From Planctomycetaceae bacterium (lineage in GTDB: Bacteria; Planctomycetota; Planctomycetia; Planctomycetales; Planctomycetaceae): a DNA stretch of 35,123 nt. The notes under the pieces were generated by a model that was given only the letters and a program-made list of their open reading frames with translations, had not been told where the DNA came from and did not search any database. The translations under genes were made by a program, and so were the position numbers. The DNA lies in contig JABISG010000064.1 of assembly GCA_018699955.1 (NCBI GenBank), positions 1 to 35,123 of the forward strand, given 5' to 3'. Of this stretch, positions 17,772 through 24,813 are shown one piece after another (the stretch's first letter is position 1; each line of letters starts with the position of its first letter).

Positions 17772-17804
17772 AGAAACCCGGTTTTTTCAAAAAACCGGGT
17801 TTCT
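17772..17804. terminator. Bidirectional intrinsic terminator after leuS
   Basis: A perfect 16-bp inverted repeat (AGAAACCCGGTTTTTT and its complement) around one central base. The stem is GC-rich at its middle with A/T runs next to the loop. It begins 9 bp past the leuS stop on the minus strand. The strong fold and position support a terminator, although the U/A runs lie in the loop-proximal part of the stem instead of after it. Confidence 0.65.
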
Positions 17805-17812
17805 TGAGACAT

Positions 17813-20719
17813 TCACCCCTTCACCACAAAATTCACCATGCGTCCCGGCACGACGATGACTTTCACCACCTGTTTGCCGTCCAGATTGGCTGCCACGGTT
17901 TCGTCGGCTTCAGCGGCTGTCTGCATGGTTGTCTGATCGGCATCGGCGGGGATCTTGATTTTCGCCCGTAGTTTGCCGTTCACCTGTACCGGGATTTCGA
18001 TTTCTGATTCGACCAGATACTTCTCATCGAACTCCGGCCAGGGTGCGTAGGTCAGTGTGTCGGTTTCGCCCAGCAGTTGCCAACATTCTTCGGCAACATG
18101 CGGGGCGAATGGCGCAAGCAATTGCACAAACGGCTTCAACACCGACACGGGCCGCACGTCGTGCGAGCCGATGGCATTGGTGAATTCCATCATCCGGCTG
18201 ATGGCCGTATTGAATGAGAGTTTTTCGATGTCCTCGGTGACCGCTTTGATCGTCTTGTGCAAAACCCGCGACTGTTCGGCGGTCGGTGCGGCATCCTGCA
18301 CGGCGGCGTTCAGGCCAACATCGTCAGCGCGTTCGTCGGCAATCATCCGCCACACTTTGCCCAGAAACCGAAAGACACCTTCCACGCCGCTCATGTTCCA
18401 CGGCTTCACCTGTTCCAACGGTCCCATGAACATCTCATACAACCGCAGCGCATCGGCCCCGCAACGATCAACCACATCATCCGGGTTGATCACATTGCCG
18501 CGCGACTTGGACATCTTGTGGGCACGACTCTCAACGATGATCGCCGGGTTCTCCTTCAGAACGAACTTCTCGCCCTTCTTTGTCACCTGTTCCGAATCAA
18601 GTTGGACTCGCTCGCCGTCAAAATTATCAGCGGGGACCTGCTCGACTGATAGCCAGTTTCCTGATTGATCCTTGAACCCGGTCAATTCCGCTTCCCCGAG
18701 AATCATCCCCTGATTCACCAACCGTTGAAACGGTTCGGGAATGCTGAGGTGGCCGCGGTCGAACAGGACTTTGTGCCAGAATCTCGCGTACAACAGGTGC
18801 AGCACGGCGTGTTCGGCACCGCCGATGTAGAGATCGACCGGCAACCAGTATTTTTCTTTCTCCGGGTCGATAAACTGCTGGTCGTTCTTCGGGTCACAGA
18901 ACCGAATGTAGTACCAGCAACTGCCGGCCCATTGCGGCATGCTGTTGGTTTCGCGTTTGAGTTTCGTGCCGTCGTCGGCTGTCTTGAACAGCCACTCGTC
19001 CGGCGCTTCGTCCAACGGCGGATCGGGGCGGCCGTGCGGTTTGAAGTCGAAGTTCTCCGGCAGCGTGACCGGCAGTTCGGAATCGGCATCCGCCCGCAAC
19101 AACCCGGTGAGGTTGCCGTCGTCGTCCAATTCGTGCCAGATGGGAAACGGTTCGCCCCAGAAGTGTTGCCGGCTGAACAGCCAGTCGCGCAATTTGTAAT
19201 TGACCGCCGTCGAGCCGAGTCCCTGCTCTGCAAGGTCGGCAGAAATCTTCTGCTTGAACTCGTCGGTCGAAAGCCCGTTGTAATCACCCGAATTGATGGC
19301 CGTGCCGACGCCGACAAACGCGCATTCCTTCTCACCATCGACATCGCGTGCCAACGCCAATTCGTCCTTCGACGGCTTGTAACCTACCGGCGGCGCAACG
19401 ACAGGCGTGATGGGAATATCGAACTCGGCGGCGAATTCCCAGTCGCGCAGATCGTGTGCGGGAACCGCCATGATTGCGCCGGTGCCGTAACTGATCAGCA
19501 CGTAGTCGGCTACCCAGATGGGTACCGGTTCGCCACTGACCGGATTGATTGCATACGCACCAGTGAAGACGCCCGTCTTTTCTTTCGCAAGATCGGTGCG
19601 GTCGAGATCACTTTTGAGTGCGGCCTGCCGACAATACTCGGTCACCTTCTGTTGCTGACCGGCTGTCGTCAACCGTTCGACATACGGATGTTCTGGAGCG
19701 AGGACCATGTAAGTCGCACCGTACAAGGTGTCGGGGCGCGTGGTGTAGACGCGCAGCACATCGCTGCCCGCTTCCTGCGGCAGCCCGCCGCCGGAACGAA
19801 TCGCCTTCCATTGCTCGAATCCAACCGGTGTCCCGAGTTCGGTCTGCAGTTCGGCGTTGGGCGCGCCGATGTAGAAATCCACCTCCGCACCGTGGCTTTT
19901 GCCGATCCAATTCCGCTGCAGCAACTTGATTGATTCGGTCCAATCGACGCCGTCGAGATCGTCACCCAAACGGTCGGCGTAGGCGGTAATGCGAAGCATC
20001 CACTGTCGCAGCGGCAATCGCTCAACCGGATGATCGCCGCGTTCGCTGCGGCCCTCGGCATCGACTTCTTCGTTGGAGAGCACCGTACCGAGAGCGGGAC
20101 ACCAGTTAACGGGCGCTTCGTGCTGATACGCGAGCCGATATTTGTCTTGGTACCGCCGCACGGCTTCTTCGCCCGAATCTTGAATTTCCGGCGGAATGGG
20201 CAGTTCAGAAATCGGCCGCCCGCGACCGATGCGTTGTTTACCGTCAGGACCGGTCCATTCACATGCCGCGTCGTACCAGGTGTCGTAAATCTGAAGGAAG
20301 ATCCACTGCGTCCAACGGAAATAGTCCGGATCGGTCGTCGAAAACTCGCGGTTCCAGTCGTAACTGAAGCCGAGCATTTTCAACTGTCGGCGGAAGGTGT
20401 CGATGTTTTTGTACGTGGTGACACTCGGATGCGTGCCGGTCTTGATCGCGTGCTGTTCGGCGGGCAAACCGAACGCGTCCCACCCCATGGGGTGCAGCAC
20501 ATGTTTTCCCCGCATGCGGGCGAATCGACAGGTGATGTCGGTCGCCGTGTACCCTTCGGGATGTCCCACGTGCAGCCCATTTCCCGATGGGTACGGGAAC
20601 ATGTCGAGCACGTACAGCTTCTCCGGCCCGGTTGGCTCCTCGGGCGTTTTGAACGTCTCGTTCTCGTCCCAATAGGCCTGCCACTTGGTCTCAATTCGTT
20701 TCGGATCGTAACGGGGCAT
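17813..20719 (-). CDS. leuS: Leucyl-tRNA synthetase
   Basis: A 968-residue class I synthetase that charges tRNA-Leu. The N-terminal '[16 protein letters not shown]' is typical. The HIGH-type signature is HVGH (50-53) in '[16 protein letters not shown]'. The CP1 editing domain includes '[20 protein letters not shown]' and '[17 protein letters not shown]', where the conserved Thr and Asp of the editing site are present. KMSKS lies at 735-739, followed by '[20 protein letters not shown]' and the anticodon-binding and C-terminal domains. It is about 100 residues longer than the E. coli enzyme, with extra sequence around the leucine-specific and zinc-domain region (for example '[20 protein letters not shown]'). 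The ATG at 20719 is fixed by homology, but no Shine-Dalgarno precedes it; a 7-bp repeat tract occupies that position. Confidence 0.96.
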   Translation of the reverse strand: MPRYDPKRIETKWQAYWDENETFKTPEEPTGPEKLYVLDMFPYPSGNGLHVGHPEGYTATDITCRFARMRGKHVLHPMGWDAFGLPAEQHAIKTGTHPSVTTYKNIDTFRRQLKMLGFSYDWNREFSTTDPDYFRWTQWIFLQIYDTWYDAACEWTGPDGKQRIGRGRPISELPIPPEIQDSGEEAVRRYQDKYRLAYQHEAPVNWCPALGTVLSNEEVDAEGRSERGDHPVERLPLRQWMLRITAYADRLGDDLDGVDWTESIKLLQRNWIGKSHGAEVDFYIGAPNAELQTELGTPVGFEQWKAIRSGGGLPQEAGSDVLRVYTTRPDTLYGATYMVLAPEHPYVERLTTAGQQQKVTEYCRQAALKSDLDRTDLAKEKTGVFTGAYAINPVSGEPVPIWVADYVLISYGTGAIMAVPAHDLRDWEFAAEFDIPITPVVAPPVGYKPSKDELALARDVDGEKECAFVGVGTAINSGDYNGLSTDEFKQKISADLAEQGLGSTAVNYKLRDWLFSRQHFWGEPFPIWHELDDDGNLTGLLRADADSELPVTLPENFDFKPHGRPDPPLDEAPDEWLFKTADDGTKLKRETNSMPQWAGSCWYYIRFCDPKNDQQFIDPEKEKYWLPVDLYIGGAEHAVLHLLYARFWHKVLFDRGHLSIPEPFQRLVNQGMILGEAELTGFKDQSGNWLSVEQVPADNFDGERVQLDSEQVTKKGEKFVLKENPAIIVESRAHKMSKSRGNVINPDDVVDRCGADALRLYEMFMGPLEQVKPWNMSGVEGVFRFLGKVWRMIADERADDVGLNAAVQDAAPTAEQSRVLHKTIKAVTEDIEKLSFNTAISRMMEFTNAIGSHDVRPVSVLKPFVQLLAPFAPHVAEECWQLLGETDTLTYAPWPEFDEKYLVESEIEIPVQVNGKLRAKIKIPADADQTTMQTAAEADETVAANLDGKQVVKVIVVPGRMVNFVVKG

Positions 20720-20720
20720 A

Positions 20721-20762
20721 GGATTTGTGGATTTCGGATTGTGGATTTCGGATTTCGGATTG
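20721..20762 (-). repeat. 7-bp tandem repeat in the leuS leader
   Basis: About six imperfect units of GGATTTC or GGATTGT on the plus strand, read as AAATCCG/ACAATCC on the leuS mRNA. The tract ends 1 bp before the leuS start codon, so it fills the ribosome-binding region. Similar 'ATCCGAAATCC' tracts are a common intergenic simple repeat in planctomycete-like genomes (general knowledge, not checked). Confidence 0.7.
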
Positions 20763-20772
20763 TTCAATCGGG

Positions 20773-20800
20773 CAAAGCCCACGGGCAGCGCCCCGTGGGA
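20773..20800. repeat. Intergenic palindromic repeat, family B copy 2
   Basis: A 28-bp element containing an intact hairpin (CCCACGGG paired with CCCGTGGG around a short centre). It matches the element at 2403-2430 at 24 of 28 positions. It lies 11 bp from the 7-bp repeat tract and within the likely leuS 5' leader, between divergent leuS and the TIM-barrel gene. Confidence 0.65.
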
Positions 20801-20904
20801 ATTCCAACAAGTGTAGTGACGCCCCCAGACATTGCAATTGCAGCCGTTCGCCCGCAGGGCTTTCATCGCCCCGCATCGTGTGGCAGAATAGACACAACAT
20901 GGTA

Positions 20905-20933
20905 TTAACGGTTCGCGGACCAATACAGATAAA
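20905..20933 (+). promoter_or_regulatory. Candidate sigma-70 promoter for the TIM-barrel gene
   Basis: TTAACG (-35-like, 20905-20910) and GATAAA (-10-like, 20928-20933) are separated by 17 bp, each matching 4 of 6 consensus bases. Transcription would start about 40 bp before the GTG at 20981. This is a pattern match only. Confidence 0.35.
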
Positions 20934-20980
20934 ATGGCGGCGCTGTGCCGCCTGCCAATTCAACTGAAAGAGAACAGATC

Positions 20981-21922
20981 GTGACCAACCCCATCCAATC
21001 GGCCGACCGTCGCTCGTTTTTGAAGTCATCGCTGCTGGGAGCCGGCGTTCTCGTTGGTTCCGGCATTGCGGCTCAAACCGCTCCGGCTGCCGGCCCGCTC
21101 AAGCGGCATAGCGGGCCGAGCATGAAACTCAGTCTGGCGGCCTATTCGTTCAATCGGTATCTCTCGAACCGGTTTCGCGCACCGAAGGCCGACGCCAAGA
21201 TGACGATGCTCGACTTCATCGACTACTGTGCCGAGTTGGATCTCGACGGCTGCGAGTTGACCGGTTACTACTTCCCCCGCGAAATCACGCACGAATACCT
21301 GATGCAGGTGAAGCAGAAGACGTTTGCGTTGGGATTGGATATCTCCGGCACGGCCATCGGCAACGACTTCTGCAAGACCGGCGAGGCGTTGGAAGCGGAA
21401 CTAAAAATGACGCGGGAGTGGATCGACTATGCTGCGACCATGGGCGCACCGGTGATTCGCATTTTCGCCGGCCGTGTGCCCAAGGGGGGCAATGAAACGG
21501 AATCGATTGCCCGCTGTGTCGAGGGTATCAATCAATCGCTGGTCTACGCCGCCGAAAAGGGCGTATTCCTGGCGCTGGAAAATCACGGCGGCATTACTGC
21601 GACTCCGGCACAGATGATGAAAATCATCGACGGCGTCAAACCGTCGCCCTGGTTCGGCGTGAACTTCGACGGCGGAAACTTCCGCACCGACGATCCCTAC
21701 CGCGATCTCGAACAGATTGCCCCCTACGCAATCAACGTGCAAATCAAAACGGCGATCAGCCGCGAAGGGAAAAAGGAAGAGGCCGATTTTGAACGCATCG
21801 TCGGCATCCTGAAGAAAGCTGGATATCGCGGCTATGTGGTCCTGGAGTACGAAGAAAAGGACGAGCCGAGGGAAGCAATCCCCGGCTACATCGAACGGCT
21901 GCGCAAGTTGATCCGCGCTTAA
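20981..21922 (+). CDS. Tat-exported sugar phosphate isomerase/epimerase-like TIM-barrel protein
   Basis: A 313-residue protein of the xylose-isomerase-like TIM-barrel superfamily. The N-terminus has a twin-arginine signal (DRRSFLKSSLLGAGVLVGSG), so it is probably exported folded, perhaps with metal bound. The barrel shows 'KLSLAAYSFNRYL', 'ELDLDGCELTGYYFP', 'VIRIFAGRVPKGG', 'GVFLALENHGGITATPAQMM' (metal-ligand Glu), 'WFGVNFDGGNFR', 'NVQIKTAIS' and 'GYVVLEYEEKDEP'. Such Tat-exported barrel proteins are very abundant in planctomycetes and are thought to act on sugars or polyols; the substrate here is unknown. The GTG at 20981 follows AAAGAGA; another GTG at 20945 would add 12 residues before the signal. 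Confidence 0.82.
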   Translation: MTNPIQSADRRSFLKSSLLGAGVLVGSGIAAQTAPAAGPLKRHSGPSMKLSLAAYSFNRYLSNRFRAPKADAKMTMLDFIDYCAELDLDGCELTGYYFPREITHEYLMQVKQKTFALGLDISGTAIGNDFCKTGEALEAELKMTREWIDYAATMGAPVIRIFAGRVPKGGNETESIARCVEGINQSLVYAAEKGVFLALENHGGITATPAQMMKIIDGVKPSPWFGVNFDGGNFRTDDPYRDLEQIAPYAINVQIKTAISREGKKEEADFERIVGILKKAGYRGYVVLEYEEKDEPREAIPGYIERLRKLIRA

Positions 21923-21937
21923 GACGAATGATTCGCG

Positions 21938-22004
21938 CAGCTGCGATGCAACGCATCGCAGACGTTTCCACTACAGGCGTCTGCAACTCATAGAGTCGCA
22001 GCTG
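21938..22004. repeat. Overlapping inverted repeats with alternative stems
   Basis: Three stems share sequence: an outer 9-bp pair CAGCTGCGA/TCGCAGCTG (21938-21946 with 21996-22004), an inner 8-bp hairpin TGCGATGC/GCATCGCA (21942-21949 with 21953-21960) and a 7-bp pair GCAGACG/CGTCTGC (21958-21964 with 21978-21984). The stems compete for the same bases. It lies between the TIM-barrel stop and the DUF5658 start on the plus strand, so it could be a terminator/attenuator or a decayed palindromic element. Confidence 0.55.
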
Positions 22005-22036
22005 TGAAATCACATTGCCAACTCGGGAGGCGTGGC

Positions 22037-22423
22037 ATGTCAGAAGAAGTTCGACGACGCGACGGCAAGTCTCGGTCGAAGTCCAAAGGCAATGTGCTGA
22101 CGCATTCCAATTTGCACACGCACCTCAGCGGCGAAGTTTTGCTGTTCCTCTGTTTCAGCATTGCCGATGTCGTGCTGACATTCAAGCTGCTGCATCACGG
22201 CGGCCACGTCGAATCGAACCCGGTTGCGAAGTTTTTTATCGACAGTTGGGGTCCGAAGGGAATGGTCTACTTCAAATTCGTGATGGTGGCGTTCGTGTTC
22301 CTCATCGTGCAGATCATCGCCCACAAGCGAGTTGAGACGGCTCGAAAGCTACTAAGCTTCGCGATCCTCGCCGTCGGCGCCGTCGTCGCATACAGCGCCG
22401 TGTTGTACATGCGAGCCGTCTAA
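22037..22423 (+). CDS. DUF5658-type small membrane protein
   Basis: A 128-residue integral membrane protein with a basic N-terminal tail (about 30 residues, rich in Arg, Lys and Ser) and three predicted membrane helices: about 33-53, 78-97 and 105-126. The pattern 'SIADVVLTFKLLHHGGHVES' followed by NPVAKFF, then 'GMVYFKFVMVAFVFLIVQII' with an AHKR turn, matches the DUF5658 family, whose function is unknown to me. The ATG at 22037 has GGGAGG 7 nt upstream, which is decisive over the ATG at 22004. It is preceded by the inverted-repeat region at 21938-22004, so it may be expressed separately from the TIM-barrel gene. The convergent sugar-kinase gene ends 86 bp away. Confidence 0.78.
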   Translation: MSEEVRRRDGKSRSKSKGNVLTHSNLHTHLSGEVLLFLCFSIADVVLTFKLLHHGGHVESNPVAKFFIDSWGPKGMVYFKFVMVAFVFLIVQIIAHKRVETARKLLSFAILAVGAVVAYSAVLYMRAV

Positions 22424-22509
22424 AGAGGGTTCGCAGTGACCGCCTTCATGCGGTTCGACCGTTTCCTGACAATCCGACACGCGGTCAGTCAGCTCACCCC
22501 AAACCACCG

Positions 22510-23433
22510 CTAAATCCGCTCCGGTGTGACCCATCTTGCGACGGCTTCCACGCGTGCGCGGTTGAGACGGGCCGGCAGCAACTGCTCGACGTTATCGATG
22601 GCGGCGCCTATGCCGAAGCGGATGGCGTTGATTGGAGTTCGGCCCCCTTGTAAAGCGACTGCGATCCCCGCAGCCAGACAATCACCGCAGCCGATCGGGT
22701 TCACCACGTTCAAGCCTTCCGGCGGACCCGCGCGAAACAGCCCGCCATCGAAGCCGATGATGACCGGGCGACTGCCGTCGGTCAGCACGACCCAATCGGC
22801 CCCCATTTCAATCGTCTGCCGGACTGCTGCGATCGCATCGTCATCGTTCGACAGATCCCGACCGAATGTCTTCCCCAACTCCTCGCGGTTCGGCTTCACC
22901 AGAAACGGCCGGTGAGGGAGCGCTTCCAACAATTCCGGCCCACGAATATCGAGGACGACGCGACAAATTGTCCGTTCCAGCAGCTTGCTGTAGAAATCTG
23001 TCGGCACTCCCGTCGGCAACGAGCCGCTGAGGACGACGATGTCCGCGTCTTGAGATTCTTCTGTGTATGCCGCTTCAAAATCGGCCAACGCCTGTTCCGT
23101 CGGCGTTCGCGACTCTTCAACCAGTTCGGTTGTCACGCCGGTGGATTTGTCGAGAATCGTTGTACAGACGCGCGTCGGTGTCTCAGTCACAATCCAGCGG
23201 GCATCGATTTCGGAATCGGCAAATTCCTGCCGAATCGCCTCGCCGCCAGATCCCCCGAGCATCGCCAGCGTGCGAAACTGTTCGCCCAGCGAATGTCCTG
23301 CGATGCCAACATTCAACACTTTGCCCGAGGCGCACCAGTGGGCCTCTTGCGCTCGATTCACCTCGCCCGATTGAAACTGATCGAACAACAAAATCTGCTG
23401 CCAGGCCGGCGTGAGCCCCGCGGCTAGAATCAC
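22510..23433 (-). CDS. PfkB-family sugar kinase, 1-phosphofructokinase/tagatose-6-phosphate kinase type
   Basis: A 307-residue ribokinase-fold kinase of the FruK/LacC branch. Motifs include the N-terminal 'ILAAGLTPAWQQILLFDQF', the substrate-binding 'ASGKVLNVGIAGHSLGE', 'DIVVLSGSLPTGVPTDFYSK', 'LVKPNREELGKTFGRDL', 'WVVLTDGSRP' and the anion hole and catalytic base in 'NPIGCGDCLAAGIAVAL' (Asp251). The usual GAGD is GCGD, with Asp retained. The start GTG overlaps the last codon of the upstream dehydrogenase gene by 4 nt, so the two are translationally coupled. The true substrate is uncertain: a phosphosugar is likely, but the dehydrogenase partner does not resolve which one. Confidence 0.85.
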   Translation of the reverse strand: MILAAGLTPAWQQILLFDQFQSGEVNRAQEAHWCASGKVLNVGIAGHSLGEQFRTLAMLGGSGGEAIRQEFADSEIDARWIVTETPTRVCTTILDKSTGVTTELVEESRTPTEQALADFEAAYTEESQDADIVVLSGSLPTGVPTDFYSKLLERTICRVVLDIRGPELLEALPHRPFLVKPNREELGKTFGRDLSNDDDAIAAVRQTIEMGADWVVLTDGSRPVIIGFDGGLFRAGPPEGLNVVNPIGCGDCLAAGIAVALQGGRTPINAIRFGIGAAIDNVEQLLPARLNRARVEAVARWVTPERI

Positions 23434-24617
23434 AGCATCCCCTTTAGCAGGCCCAGAAGTTCTTTGTCGGAGAGTTCGCGTGGGTTGCCGCTCATGCTGT
23501 TGCCGCGCGAACTGGTCACAAGAGCGGGCAACTGCTCCGCCTGCACTCCGATTTCCGACAGTCGAGTTGGCACGCCAATCCGCTTGCCGATTGTCTCAAT
23601 CGTCTCAATCGCCGCTTCCACCGCGTCGGTATCATTGGTCAGAGCTTGGCCGGTGAACAACCTGCCCAACTCGGCCAGTTCGCTTGCCCGAACATCACGG
23701 TTCACCCGCATTGCCACCGGCAACATGACGGCACAGGCTAACCCGTGCGGCACGCGGCAGTGAACCCCCAAAGCCGCCGCGACGCCGTGTGCCAATCCCA
23801 ACCCCGAGTTGGCCAACGCCATGCCCGACAGCATCGACGCGTGTGACATGCTCTCTCGCGGGCCGCGCAAATGCCCTTCTTCCACCGCAGCGACAATGGA
23901 CGGGACGGCCAATTTGAGGCCGGCAATGCAAAGCGCTTGCGGAATCGGCTGCGCGCGATTTGAGATAAAACTTTCGATCAATTGCGTAATCGCATCCATT
24001 CCGGTGTGTGCCGTCACTGTCGGCGGAACCGAAACGCTCAGTTCCGGATCGGCCAGCACAATATTCGGCACCATCATTTCCGATCGCAGACTCTTTTTGA
24101 ACGGCGGATCGTAAGAAGAAATGACTGCGTTCTTGGTCGCTTCGCTGCCCGTTCCCGAGGTGGTGGGCATCGCCATCAATGGCAACGGTTGCCGTTCGAT
24201 CTTCAGGCCGCGCCCAACACCTTCCAGAAAATCGACGACCGAATCTCCGCAACGATTCGTCGCCAGCGCTGCGGCCGCCTTAGCCAAATCGATGGCCGAA
24301 CCGCCGCCGACGGCCAGCAGCAGATCACCGTCGCCGGCGTCACATTTTTGCAGCGAACTAACGACCTCATCAACGTCCTGCACCTCCGGTTCACGGGATA
24401 CCATCGCCAATTGCACGGCATGAACTCCCGCTTCCCCCAGATACTCCGCAAGCTCGTCAATCACCCCGGCTGCTAACAATGTCCGCGAACCACAAACAAT
24501 AAACGCACGTCGCCCCAGCGACGCCGCCAGCGTTCCCACTTCCGTACGTCGTCCCCAGCCGAAGACGATTCGCCCCGGCGCGAAAAAATCATAAGACAAT
24601 GGTTTGGCCGCATTCAT
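23430..24617 (-). CDS. Iron-containing (group III) alcohol dehydrogenase family enzyme
   Basis: A 395-residue enzyme of the Fe-ADH family. It opens with 'YDFFAPGRIVFGWGRRTEVG', has the NAD-binding GGGSAID (in 'LAVGGGSAIDLAKAAAALA'), 'MAMPTTSGTGSEATKNAVIS' and metal-binding segments 'HTGMDAITQLIESFISNRAQ' and 'NSGLGLAHGVAAALGVHCRV' followed by PHGLACAVMLP, containing the conserved Asp and His ligands. Length is typical. Start choice is uncertain: ATG 24617 gives a normal N-terminus, while ATG 24653 would add 12 residues (MNEANVELRSDE); neither has a strong Shine-Dalgarno. The longest open frame (to 25028) runs through the palindrome and the M28 gene and is rejected. The next gene overlaps by 4 nt. 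The alcohol or aldehyde substrate is unknown. Confidence 0.88.
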   Translation of the reverse strand: MNAAKPLSYDFFAPGRIVFGWGRRTEVGTLAASLGRRAFIVCGSRTLLAAGVIDELAEYLGEAGVHAVQLAMVSREPEVQDVDEVVSSLQKCDAGDGDLLLAVGGGSAIDLAKAAAALATNRCGDSVVDFLEGVGRGLKIERQPLPLMAMPTTSGTGSEATKNAVISSYDPPFKKSLRSEMMVPNIVLADPELSVSVPPTVTAHTGMDAITQLIESFISNRAQPIPQALCIAGLKLAVPSIVAAVEEGHLRGPRESMSHASMLSGMALANSGLGLAHGVAAALGVHCRVPHGLACAVMLPVAMRVNRDVRASELAELGRLFTGQALTNDTDAVEAAIETIETIGKRIGVPTRLSEIGVQAEQLPALVTSSRGNSMSGNPRELSDKELLGLLKGML

Positions 24618-24659
24618 TTCGTCTGATCTCAATTCCACATTTGCTTCATTCATCGTCGG

Positions 24660-24696
24660 ATTGGGTGCCAATGGCGTGTCGCCAGTGGCACCCAAT
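24660..24696. repeat. Intergenic palindrome, family A copy 2
   Basis: A 17-bp inverted repeat with one mismatch and a TGT loop. Its core GGGTGCCA-TGGCGTGTCGCC repeats the element at 3029-3059 almost exactly. It lies between the divergent Fe-ADH and M28 peptidase genes, inside the candidate 5' leader of the former. Confidence 0.75.
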
Positions 24697-24813
24697 GACA
24701 CTCGGCCGCTCAATTTCGATCGGTTGTGGTGGCCACGACTTCGGGCGGTTGTATACAATAACACCTGTCGTTCCAAACCCGTACCTGCTTCGAGCCATAA
24801 AGGACTCGCCTCC

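Noticed and set aside
18665..19933. Long plus-strand open frame (422 codons) opposite leuS
   Set aside because: Antisense to conserved leuS sequence; composition follows G+C-rich codon shadowing and no family is recognisable.
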